From: an uncultured Muribaculaceae bacterium
GTDB taxonomy: Bacteria > Bacteroidota > Bacteroidia > Bacteroidales > Muribaculaceae
Direction: 5' to 3'
DNA: 40,437 bases
Assembly (NCBI GenBank): GCA_910583675.1
Contig: CAJTYH010000027.1
Coordinates: 1-40,437 of the forward strand
Made by a program: the position numbers and the translations under genes. The notes under the pieces were generated by a model. The model worked only from the letters and a program-made list of their open reading frames with translations. It was not told the origin of the DNA and did no database searches. Below, piece by piece: positions 24,299-32,383 of the stretch (position 1 is its first letter; the number at the start of each line of letters is the position of its first letter).

Positions 24299-25747
24299 AT
24301 GAAACATATAAAATTCTTATTGCCTTCGTTTGTCTGTATTGCCGCGGCTGTGAGCCTCGTGTCCTGCGACAATGACGACCTTCACATAGGGGGCTTGGAT
24401 GGCGACGGTCTGCTCGGATCCGACGGAAACGTGGTTTATGTCACGGATGCCCTCGGCACCGCAGAGACTCCCACTTTCTCCATAAACGGTTCCGGATCGT
24501 TCAACATATATGCCCAGACAACCAAGGGTATCAACGGAAACTGCTCCGTTACGTTCAATTATGATGCGGCTGCCCTTGACGCCTACAACGAGGCAAACAA
24601 GACATCTTATCCGGCTCTTCCACCTGAAATGTTGTCGTTGAGCAATAATGGTGTGGTGTCTTTTGTTTCCGGTGCATTGAAGTCCGATGCCCTTACGGTG
24701 ACTGTAAGCGGCAACGGTCAGCTGGATCCCGCAAAGGAATATGCACTTCCGTTGAGTTATACCGTAGCCAACGGCACCTCAGTAGGGGGTGCCAATAGCA
24801 TGATAGTGCTCGTGCGTGATTTCTCGACTTTCCCCGGTTCTGACAAGACCTACAATGGCAATCCCGGGATGAAGGTGATCGGCGTATTCGAGGTCAACGA
24901 CGAGAATCCGTTGAATGCCATAGGCTTTACGCTCAAGGATTCCGGTAAACAGCTGTTTGACATGGTGGTGCTCTTCTCGGCCAACATAAATGTCAATCCA
25001 GCCACCGGAGCGCCGTATATCAAGTGCAACGAGAATGTGCAGGCTCTCCTTGACAATGCCGACAAGTATATACGCCCCCTGCAGGAGCGTGGCATAAAGG
25101 TGATTCTCGGCATCCTCGGAAACCATGACCGCGCCGGCATCTCCACGCTTGACGATAATTCCTGCAAGCTATTCGCGCAGGAGGTCAAGATAATGTGCGA
25201 CAATTACAAACTTGACGGCGTTTTCCTTGACGACGAGTATACAGACTATGCCGGTGCCGCTTCCGGCAAATATCCCGGTTTTGTGCCCCAGTCTTCCGAG
25301 GCTTGTTCGCGCATGGCCTATGAGATAAAGAAGGCACAGCCTGAACGTCTTGTTCTCTCTTATCGCTATGAGGCCCTCTTCACAGGCGTGGAGATAGACG
25401 GACAGCAACCCGGTGAGTTCTTTGATTACGTATTGAACGACTATTGGGTGACTTCCGATCCGACCAGTACCTATCCCGGTTTGCGTCAGGATCAGGCAGG
25501 TACCGGATCTTGGAACTGCTCCGACTGGAGCAAATGCATTCCTTCCAGTTCCGCTTGGACACAGCGCTTCAGCCTTACCGGCATGCGTGAGGAAGGCTAT
25601 GGTGCGTTGATGATCTTCAACTTCAAGTGTTCTCCCGATTACTGGATGACAAGCTACATCGTTAACGATCTCGGCAAGGTCGCTCATGATTTCTACGATG
25701 CCGAGCTTCAGTACGACGGTGTCTACTATAAGAAAGATTGGAACTGA
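24299..25747 (+). CDS. GH18 endo-beta-N-acetylglucosaminidase lipoprotein
   Basis: It likely cleaves the chitobiose core of N-linked glycans, releasing the oligosaccharide for SusCD uptake. The 482-residue lipoprotein has Cys23 (LVSC). An N-terminal DUF1735-like sandwich (about 45-160) is followed by a GH18 barrel. The barrel shows the strand-3 motif KVILGILGNHDRAG and the catalytic strand-4 motif LDGVFLDDEY (305-314). There E313 is the expected acid and D311 the assisting residue, as in EndoH/F-type enzymes (DDEY). Later barrel elements include LVLSYRYEALFTG and GALMIFNFKCSPDYWMTSYI. Gene order and domain layout match BT3987-type high-mannose ENGases. It is the last gene before a strong terminator. 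Confidence 0.9.
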   Translation: MKHIKFLLPSFVCIAAAVSLVSCDNDDLHIGGLDGDGLLGSDGNVVYVTDALGTAETPTFSINGSGSFNIYAQTTKGINGNCSVTFNYDAAALDAYNEANKTSYPALPPEMLSLSNNGVVSFVSGALKSDALTVTVSGNGQLDPAKEYALPLSYTVANGTSVGGANSMIVLVRDFSTFPGSDKTYNGNPGMKVIGVFEVNDENPLNAIGFTLKDSGKQLFDMVVLFSANINVNPATGAPYIKCNENVQALLDNADKYIRPLQERGIKVILGILGNHDRAGISTLDDNSCKLFAQEVKIMCDNYKLDGVFLDDEYTDYAGAASGKYPGFVPQSSEACSRMAYEIKKAQPERLVLSYRYEALFTGVEIDGQQPGEFFDYVLNDYWVTSDPTSTYPGLRQDQAGTGSWNCSDWSKCIPSSSAWTQRFSLTGMREEGYGALMIFNFKCSPDYWMTSYIVNDLGKVAHDFYDAELQYDGVYYKKDWN

Positions 25748-25788
25748 GATTCCCCTTACACAGAGTAGCAACAATATTCCTTTGATAT

Positions 25789-25850
25789 GAATTCCTGCCC
25801 CGCAACCTACCAACCGTAGGTGTCGGGGCAGGAATTCCATTTTTGTTTTT
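25789..25850 (+). terminator. Terminator closing the PUL
   Basis: A 14-bp perfect stem (GAATTCCTGCCCCG, 25789-25802, with 25824-25837) is followed by CATTTTTGTTTTT. The T-tract overlaps the -33 element of the GH115 promoter. Confidence 0.9.
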
Positions 25851-25871
25851 GGAAGTTTTTAAGTACCTTTG
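25843..25871 (+). promoter_or_regulatory. Promoter of the GH115 gene
   Basis: TTG (25843-25845), an 18-nt spacer and TACCTTTG (25864-25871) fit the Bacteroidota consensus. Transcription near 25878 supports ATG 25928 over the longer frame opening at 25820. Confidence 0.75.
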
Positions 25872-25927
25872 CACCATTGTGTCAACATGAAATATTTTCC
25901 ATTAATTCAACGTATATACACGTTTCC

Positions 25928-28900
25928 ATGAAAAAATTCCTAAAGCAAATGCAGTTTGCCGCAATTGCGGCCATTGCAGTCTGCGGTTCAATGACAGCCG
26001 CTCCGCTTACAGTCCTTTCATCGGCCGGTGAAGATGCTTTCCCGATCGTAGCCCTTGACGGGAGTGTGGCAACCTTTATCGTAGATGCGGATGATGCCGA
26101 GGTAGTGTCTACGGCAGCTCAGGCCGTAAGTGACGACATTAAGCTCATTACCGGTAAATCCCTGCAGGTGGCAACCACAATGGAAGGGACATCAACACCG
26201 ATCATCGCCGGCACACTTGGGCAATCAAAATTGATCGACGCTCTGGCTTCCGCCGGCAAGATCGCATCCTCTGAAGTGGATGGCAAGTGGGAAGCCTATG
26301 GCCTTGAGGTTGTAGAGAATCCTGTAGAAGGTGTGGATCGTGCCTTGGTGGCATATGGAGCCAATCCGCGCGGCACGGCTTATGCGCTCTTTGAGCTGTC
26401 ACGTTTGATGGGTGTCTCTCCATATGTCTGGTGGGCGGACGTACTTCCCGAGGAACGCGATGCGCTTTATGTAACTCCCGGAAGTATCACCGTCGGTGAG
26501 CCTTCAGTGAAGTTCCGTGGCATATTCATCAACGACGAGGACTGGGGGCTTACACCTTGGGCTGCCAAAAACATCGATGCCAAGTATAAGAACATAGGCC
26601 CCAATACCTATGCCAAGGTTATGGAGCTGTTGCTGCGTCTGCGTGCCAATGTGCTCTGGCCGGCAATGCACTCATGTTCCCAGGCGTTCTGGGACAACAA
26701 GGACAATCTTCCTGTCGCCAAGAAATATGACATAGCCCTCGGATCGAGCCACTGCGAGCAGATGCTCCGCAACAACGAGTGGGAGTGGCGTCGTTACGAC
26801 AACAACTCCGGTACGAACGAGAACTGGAACTATGTAACCAACAAATCAAAGATCCAGCGCTATTGGGAGGAACGTGTGGAGGAGAGCAAAGGCTACTCCG
26901 CGATGTATACGCTCGGCATGCGCGGTGTGCATGATTGGGGCATAAGCGGATATCCCACCACCCAGGACAAGGTGCGCGGCCTTACGGAGATCATAACTTT
27001 CCAGCGTTCGCTCCTGGAGAAGCACATAGGAGATCCAACGACTGTGCCTCAGATCTTCATCCCTTACAAGGAGGTGCTTGACGCATACAATGCCGGCTTG
27101 AAGGTTCCTGACGACGTGACCCTCACATGGGTGGACGACAACCACGGGTATATACGCCAGCTCCCGACCGAGACCGAGCAGCTGCGTTCGGGCGGTCACG
27201 GTGTCTATTACCACCTTTCTTACTGGGGCACACCGGCCGACTACCTCTGGATATGCTCTACTTCCCCCTCGCTTTGCAGCTATGAGCTTGTAAAAGGATA
27301 TGAGAACGGCATACGCAATCTTTGGGTGATCAATGTGGGCGATATCAAACCGGCAGAGGCGGAACTTGAGTTCTGCATGGATCTTGCATGGGACGTGGAT
27401 GCATGGCAGCCCGAAAAGGCTCATGAATATAACCGCTACTGGGCTGCAAAGACATTCGGCGAGGATGTAGCCGACCAGATTGCCGAGATAAAGTCCGGAT
27501 ATTATCAGCTTGGTTCCGCCGGTAAGCCGGAACATGTGTTCGGTGTGAAATACAACGATGATGAAATGGACAACCGTATACAGCAGTATGCCGATCTCGT
27601 TGCGAAAACAGATGCCCTAAAGGCATCTTTGCCGGATCGTCTGCAAGATGCTTATTTCGAGCTTATAGAATATCCCGTGAAAGGAGCTTATTATATGAAC
27701 CTTAAGACTTTCCGTGCAAAGCAAAGTCTTAATCTTGCTGCTGCAGGGCAGCGTGAGGCTGCTCTTGCCTATGCGGCAGAAGCGCGTAAGGCCTATCGTA
27801 TGATAGGGGTGATAACCGATAAATACAATACGGGCATCGCGGGTGGCAAGTGGAACGGCATCATGAACTACAAACCACGTGAACAGTCTCAATTCTTTAT
27901 GCCCGAAACCGCTACTATGTCAAGCATATCACCCTATACGGTAGAACTTCCTTCCGAGGAGTATATCACAGTGTCTGCCGCTGACTATTCTTCGTCCAAG
28001 GGTAGCATAAAGGAGCTTAAGGGGCTTGGAATAGCCGAGAGCAGTGTAGCCGTATGGCCTATGGACTATACGCTCTATGATGCTGAAAAGGATCTTGACA
28101 ATGCGCCGTATGTTGAGTACAGCGTACCGGTAAAGGCCGGCAACAATACCCTGGAGGCTCGTTTTCTTCCTACATTCCCCATCCATAGCGGACAGAGCAT
28201 GAATGTGGCCATCTCCATTGACGGTGGCGCTCCCACGGTGCATTCTCTCAAGACGGTGGCAACCGAAGGAAAATGGAATACTACGGTATTGCGCGGCTAC
28301 AATGATGCCACGATAAGCTATGTGGCTGATGCCGACGGAAATGTATCAATGCGTGTATATCTGCTTGCCCCGGGGATAGCATTGAGCCAGATATACAATC
28401 GTCTGCCGGGCGACGGGGAGTCAAGCCTTACCGGAAAATTGCTCGTAAATGCTGATTTCGAGTATGACCATGACGGAAACCTTAATCCGAACGGGGAGGT
28501 GCGCCGTGGCATACCTTACGGATGGGAATCCAAAGGCACACTTGCCGGTGAATCGTATGGCATAAACAACGATGCCACCAACTATCATGGCAACAACGTA
28601 TGCTGGATGAATTCATTCCCTATGCCATATTCGTTTGAGTTGTCGCAGACGGTTAGTGCCGACAAACTTGAGCCTGGATACTATCTTGTGCGTTGTTTGC
28701 TTTGGGTAGAGGAAGGCAAGAAGACAAATTGCCGTCTGTTCGCCAACAACAATGTGCAATATTATGGGTACCAGAGTGATTACACGAATCTTCTTGCTGA
28801 CGGCGAAATAAACACTTATGCCGGATATGCCGGTGGAAAACCGGATAATGTCATATTGAAAGAAATGGCCGTCTGTGTGAAGGTGGCAGAGGGTGAAGAC

Positions 28901-29788
28901 CTCAAAGTTGGCATACGTACGAGCAACAGGCTCAACAATGGGCGCACCGGCACCGACAATGACGGATGGTTCAAGGTAGATTATTTTCGCATAGATCGCG
29001 TGGAGGGAGAACCCGCTTCAACCGAGGAGGATCTTACCCTTACCAAGGAACTGATCACGAATTATGACTTTGAACTTTACAATGCCAACGGCACCATAAA
29101 GGAGAATACTTCCGGTGAGACACGCCGATATACTCCTTATGGATGGTCTATGCAAGGGAAGTTCCCTGGAACTTCATTTGGTATAAACAGCGATATGGCC
29201 AACCCGCACGGCAAAAACGGTTGTTGGTATCTTCCCAAGGAGGGAGTGATGCCCGATGATTTCGAGTTGTATCAGGTCATTCCGGCAGAAAAGATCGAAC
29301 CGGGTAAGTACGCGGTGTATTGCAAGCTATGGATGCAGGACGGTTACCTAGGTACAACCCGTCTGTTTGCCAACGACAATGTGCAGTATTATGGCATGGA
29401 CATCGACTACGACAAGAACATGACTCCCGGTGAGAATGCTACCTTCGCCGGCTATGTAGGGGGACAGGACAATGTGTTTGTCCTTCAGGACATGTATGTC
29501 AACGTAGAAGTGGCCGAGGGTGAGGATCTGCGTCTTGGTCTTCGTTCGGGTAACATGCTTCCCGACGGCACCCAAGGCTCCGATCGCAGCGGATGGTTCA
29601 AGACCGACTTCTTCCGTATCCACAGGCTGGACGGCACGGGTGTGGAAGGCGTCAGTGCAGACAATCTTGACAGCGACGGTGCCGTCTACAATCTCGCAGG
29701 TCAACGGGTAGCGGACAATGCCGCAGGCATTTCGTCACTTCCTGCCGGAATATACGTTTCAAACGGCCGTAAGTTCCATAAGAAATAA
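25928..29788 (+). CDS. GH115-family glycoside hydrolase (probable alpha-glucuronidase) with duplicated C-terminal domains and sorting tail
   Basis: GH115 enzymes remove glucuronic or 4-O-methylglucuronic acid from xylan and related glycans. From ATG 25928 the product is 1286 residues with a signal peptide (MKKFLKQMQFAAIAAIAVCGSMTAA). An N-terminal domain with ANPRGTAYALFELSR leads to the GH115 hallmark RGIFINDEDWGLTPWA (197-212). The barrel continues with MELLLRLRANVLWPAMHS, YTLGMRGVHDW and TLTWVDDNHGY. After the GH115 C-terminal domain, two homologous ~190-residue beta domains begin near 840 (VNADFEYDHDG) and 1043 (ITNYDFELYNANG). Both carry LFANnNVQYYG and V-VAEGEDL--G-R motifs. The last ~45 residues (VYNLAGQRV, LPAGIYVSNGRKF) resemble a short T9SS-type sorting tail. 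It has its own promoter and terminator, so it is not co-transcribed with the PUL. Confidence 0.88.
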   Translation: MKKFLKQMQFAAIAAIAVCGSMTAAPLTVLSSAGEDAFPIVALDGSVATFIVDADDAEVVSTAAQAVSDDIKLITGKSLQVATTMEGTSTPIIAGTLGQSKLIDALASAGKIASSEVDGKWEAYGLEVVENPVEGVDRALVAYGANPRGTAYALFELSRLMGVSPYVWWADVLPEERDALYVTPGSITVGEPSVKFRGIFINDEDWGLTPWAAKNIDAKYKNIGPNTYAKVMELLLRLRANVLWPAMHSCSQAFWDNKDNLPVAKKYDIALGSSHCEQMLRNNEWEWRRYDNNSGTNENWNYVTNKSKIQRYWEERVEESKGYSAMYTLGMRGVHDWGISGYPTTQDKVRGLTEIITFQRSLLEKHIGDPTTVPQIFIPYKEVLDAYNAGLKVPDDVTLTWVDDNHGYIRQLPTETEQLRSGGHGVYYHLSYWGTPADYLWICSTSPSLCSYELVKGYENGIRNLWVINVGDIKPAEAELEFCMDLAWDVDAWQPEKAHEYNRYWAAKTFGEDVADQIAEIKSGYYQLGSAGKPEHVFGVKYNDDEMDNRIQQYADLVAKTDALKASLPDRLQDAYFELIEYPVKGAYYMNLKTFRAKQSLNLAAAGQREAALAYAAEARKAYRMIGVITDKYNTGIAGGKWNGIMNYKPREQSQFFMPETATMSSISPYTVELPSEEYITVSAADYSSSKGSIKELKGLGIAESSVAVWPMDYTLYDAEKDLDNAPYVEYSVPVKAGNNTLEARFLPTFPIHSGQSMNVAISIDGGAPTVHSLKTVATEGKWNTTVLRGYNDATISYVADADGNVSMRVYLLAPGIALSQIYNRLPGDGESSLTGKLLVNADFEYDHDGNLNPNGEVRRGIPYGWESKGTLAGESYGINNDATNYHGNNVCWMNSFPMPYSFELSQTVSADKLEPGYYLVRCLLWVEEGKKTNCRLFANNNVQYYGYQSDYTNLLADGEINTYAGYAGGKPDNVILKEMAVCVKVAEGEDLKVGIRTSNRLNNGRTGTDNDGWFKVDYFRIDRVEGEPASTEEDLTLTKELITNYDFELYNANGTIKENTSGETRRYTPYGWSMQGKFPGTSFGINSDMANPHGKNGCWYLPKEGVMPDDFELYQVIPAEKIEPGKYAVYCKLWMQDGYLGTTRLFANDNVQYYGMDIDYDKNMTPGENATFAGYVGGQDNVFVLQDMYVNVEVAEGEDLRLGLRSGNMLPDGTQGSDRSGWFKTDFFRIHRLDGTGVEGVSADNLDSDGAVYNLAGQRVADNAAGISSLPAGIYVSNGRKFHKK

Positions 29789-29824
29789 CAGATCGCCGAA
29801 AGGCATATAATAAGTGACATATAG

Positions 29825-29880
29825 ACATTCCGCCCCAACTTCTGCAACCATGGAGAAGTTGGGGCGGAATGTTGTTTCTT
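29825..29880 (+). terminator. Terminator of the GH115 gene
   Basis: A 19-bp perfect stem (29825-29843 with 29854-29872) and a 10-nt loop are followed by TGTTTCTTTT. Its 3' end touches the -33 element of the manA promoter. Confidence 0.88.
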
Positions 29881-29902
29881 TTATAAAGTTTGACTATCTT
29901 TG
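29872..29902 (+). promoter_or_regulatory. Promoter of manA
   Basis: TTG (29872-29874), a 20-nt spacer and TATCTTTG (29895-29902) fit the consensus. The leader to ATG 29998 is about 90 nt. Confidence 0.78.
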
Positions 29903-29997
29903 TGAAGAATATGGGGTTTGCCCGTTGTTATATTCTAACTGACTCAGGCAGACAGGCAGAGTCGGATATTAAACAGATGTAAACACATACAGTAACT

Positions 29998-30966
29998 ATG
30001 TTGCCAGTATTAAAGTTCGAGCCGATTTTCAAGTCGGTACTATGGGGTGGCACCCGTATAGCCGAGTTCAAGGGGATAGAGTCGCAAGGCGACCATGTGG
30101 GTGAGTCATGGGAACTAAGTCCCATGCCGGGGCATGAATCAGTGGTAGCTGACGGCCCTTTCAAAGGTAAGACGCTTCCTGAGCTTCTTCGTGAGCATGG
30201 ACGTGAGATCATGGGGGAGAAACTGTATGAGCGCTACGGCGATCATTTCCCCCTGCTTATAAAATTCATAGATTCCACGCAGGATCTGTCCATACAGGTG
30301 CATCCCAATGATGCTCTCGCGGCAAAACGCCATAATTCCCTTGGCAAGACTGAGATGTGGTATTCGGTGCTTCCCACCCCTACGGCCTACCTGTATGCCG
30401 GATTCAATAGAGAGATGACTCCCGAGGCATTCCGATCCATGGTAGCTGACAGCACCATCGTTGATGCCCTTACAAAATATTACACTAAGCCGGGCGATGT
30501 GTTTTTCCTTCCGGCAGGTCGCGTGCATGCCATAGGTGAGGGCAACTTTGTGCTTGAGATCCAGGAGGCATCAGACATAACCTACCGCATCTACGATTAC
30601 AATCGTCGTGACGCTCAAGGCAATCTCCGTCAGCTTCATGTGGATGAGTCCGTTGATGCAATCAACTACAATGACAAGACACAGGAGGTAAAGAACGTTA
30701 CCGCCAAACCGGGCGAACAGGCTCTGGTAGAGGATTGCTCATATTTTACCACGACGCTTGTGAATGTCGAGGGGGAATATTTCCTGCCCCTAGCAAAGCG
30801 CCAGTCGTTTACGCTTCTTATCGCTATCAAAGGCAATCTTACCGTGATAGACGATGAGGGTCGTGAGACATCTCTCCCTCAGGGGCAGACACTCCTTGTG
30901 CCGGCGGAAATGCCGGCTGTCACTCTCCGTGGCAATGGAGAAGTAGTTACCGTATACATCAAATAA
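29998..30966 (+). CDS. manA: Mannose-6-phosphate isomerase, class I
   Basis: It interconverts mannose-6-phosphate and fructose-6-phosphate. The 322-residue cupin enzyme shows KFEPIFKSVLWGGTRI at the N-terminus. The zinc ligands are in IQVHPND (Gln and His), KTEMWY (Glu) and PAGRVHAIGEG (His), and the catalytic-loop region YRIYDYNRRD follows. The C-terminal jelly-roll ends with LPQGQTLLVPAEMPAV. Length is typical of short bacterial type I enzymes. Its place between an N-glycan-type PUL and a ROK kinase suggests use of released mannose, though the gene is also needed for nucleotide-sugar supply. Confidence 0.95.
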   Translation: MLPVLKFEPIFKSVLWGGTRIAEFKGIESQGDHVGESWELSPMPGHESVVADGPFKGKTLPELLREHGREIMGEKLYERYGDHFPLLIKFIDSTQDLSIQVHPNDALAAKRHNSLGKTEMWYSVLPTPTAYLYAGFNREMTPEAFRSMVADSTIVDALTKYYTKPGDVFFLPAGRVHAIGEGNFVLEIQEASDITYRIYDYNRRDAQGNLRQLHVDESVDAINYNDKTQEVKNVTAKPGEQALVEDCSYFTTTLVNVEGEYFLPLAKRQSFTLLIAIKGNLTVIDDEGRETSLPQGQTLLVPAEMPAVTLRGNGEVVTVYIK

Positions 30967-31084
30967 AGAAATTGAGAAGTTGAGAAATAAAGAAATGAAG
31001 AAATAGAGAAATTAAGAAACTGAGTATTTGAGGGATAAGAATTTCTAAACTTCTTAATTTCTAAATTTCTTGATTTCTTAATTT
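30966..31084. repeat. Low-complexity repeat forming a large imperfect inverted repeat
   Basis: A purine-rich arm of GAGAAATTAAGAAA-type units (30966-31035) is followed by a pyrimidine-rich arm of TTTCTTAATTTCTAAA-type units (31045-31084). The arms are imperfectly complementary and could form a long hairpin between manA and the ROK gene. The right arm ends ATTTCTTGATTTCTT, shared with the repeat at the left edge of the window. Confidence 0.65.
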
Positions 31085-31110
31085 TCCGATTTTTCCAAAC
31101 AGATAATACC

Positions 31111-32220
31111 ATGTATCATTTTGACAATCGAATTGTAATCACTCTTGATGCAGGTGGCACAAATCTCGTCTTTGGAGCCATGAGAGGGTGTGAGTTTATC
31201 GTTGATCCTGTGACAATCCCGTCGCGTGCCGACAATCTTGACCAATGTCTCCAGTCCATGGTGAATGGATTCAAGACCATCATAGATCTTCTTGACGAGA
31301 AGCCGGTGGCCATTTCGTTTGCTTTCCCCGGCCCGGCTGACTATCCCAACGGCATTGTCGGAGGCTATCTGCCCAACTTCCCGAGTTTCCGCGACGGTGT
31401 GGCGCTCGGGCCGTTCCTTCAGGAAAAGTTCGGTCTGCCTGTGTTCATCAACAATGACGGCGACCTCTTTGCATTTGGTGAGGCCATGGCCGGAGCACTT
31501 CCCGACATAAACAAGCGCGTAGCTGAGTTGGGTTCCAAAAAGCAGTACAAGAACCTTCTGGGATATACGTTCGGCACAGGTTTCGGTATCGGTTCTGTGA
31601 TAGACGGACGTCTTAACCTCGGCAACAATGCATGTATAGAGACGTTCTGTCTTCCATCGCGAAAGGATCATGATGTAATGACAGAGGATTTCGTTGCCAT
31701 TCGCGCCGTGGTTCGTGAATACAACCGCATTGCAGGTACCAACGACCTTACGCTTACCCCGAAGGACATATGCGACATTGCCGATGGCAAGCGCGATGGC
31801 GACCGTGATGCGGCTCTGGAAAGTTTCCGTCTCTTTGGCGAGGCTGCCGGCGACGCTATGGCCACGGCTGTTACCCTAACCGATTCGCTGGTAGTCATCG
31901 GAGGAGGTCTAACAGGCGCGGCACGTTATATCATGCCCTCGTTGTTGAAGGTGCTCCGTTCGACTATCCATACTATCAACGGCGAGCAGTTGCAACGTGT
32001 ACAGATGAATGTGTTCGACCTTGACAGCGAGCACGAGTTTGAGGAGTTCGCCCATGGCGCTGCCCGTGAGATAAAGGTCTATGGTACGGATAAGACCGTG
32101 ACCTACGATCCTATGAAGCGTACCGGTGTGATGATCTCCAAACTTGGAGCCTCGAAGGCAATTTCCATCGGTGCCTATACATACGCCCTTTCGCAGCTTG
32201 ACCTTTCAGCAGCCGAGTAA
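31111..32220 (+). CDS. ROK-family sugar kinase
   Basis: ROK kinases phosphorylate glucose, mannose, N-acetylglucosamine and similar hexoses. The 369-residue protein has the ATP-binding DAGGTNLVFGAM near the N-terminus, AFPGPADYPNGIVGGYLPNFP, the catalytic-base region NNDGDLFAFGEAMAG and GYTFGTGFGIGSVIDGRLNLG. It ends with VVIGGGLTGAARYIMPSLL. The CxCGxxGC zinc site of many ROK proteins is absent, as in several Bacteroidota members. Substrate cannot be read from the sequence; glucose/mannose kinase is a fair guess given manA upstream. No clear promoter was found in the 144-nt gap, so co-transcription with manA is possible. Confidence 0.88.
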   Translation: MYHFDNRIVITLDAGGTNLVFGAMRGCEFIVDPVTIPSRADNLDQCLQSMVNGFKTIIDLLDEKPVAISFAFPGPADYPNGIVGGYLPNFPSFRDGVALGPFLQEKFGLPVFINNDGDLFAFGEAMAGALPDINKRVAELGSKKQYKNLLGYTFGTGFGIGSVIDGRLNLGNNACIETFCLPSRKDHDVMTEDFVAIRAVVREYNRIAGTNDLTLTPKDICDIADGKRDGDRDAALESFRLFGEAAGDAMATAVTLTDSLVVIGGGLTGAARYIMPSLLKVLRSTIHTINGEQLQRVQMNVFDLDSEHEFEEFAHGAAREIKVYGTDKTVTYDPMKRTGVMISKLGASKAISIGAYTYALSQLDLSAAE

Positions 32221-32243
32221 GGTTGTATAAAATAACGGTTTTC

Positions 32244-32287
32244 CCCTGTCGGAAAGAGAACGAAACTCTTCCGGCAGGGATTTTTTT
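32244..32287 (+). terminator. Terminator after the ROK kinase gene
   Basis: CCCTGTCGGAAAGAG (32244-32258) pairs with CTCTTCCGGCAGGG (32266-32279), with one G-U pair and one bulged A, followed by seven T. Confidence 0.88.
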
Positions 32288-32299
32288 GTCGGAAAATAG

Positions 32300-32307
32300 T
32301 AACTTTG
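32300..32307 (+). promoter_or_regulatory. -7 element of the tsaD promoter
   Basis: TAACTTTG stands about 77 nt before the tsaD ATG. A TTG at the expected spacing is not present; the nearest upstream TTG (32286-32288) is only 11 nt away, so the -33 element is poor. Confidence 0.55.
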
Positions 32308-32383
32308 CAGTCTAATGGAGTGTGCCTAAGTTTGGAATAATATGGGCTAACTCTTGTGTCATATTAGTGTTGTTTTCAAATTT

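Noticed and set aside
25169..25840. A 223-codon minus-strand frame
   Set aside because: It is antisense to the GH18 gene and crosses the PUL terminator; a shadow frame.
26846..27535. A 229-codon minus-strand frame
   Set aside because: It is antisense to the GH115 barrel; no family features.
30879..31112. A 77-codon minus-strand frame between manA and the ROK gene
   Set aside because: It is generated by the low-complexity repeat.
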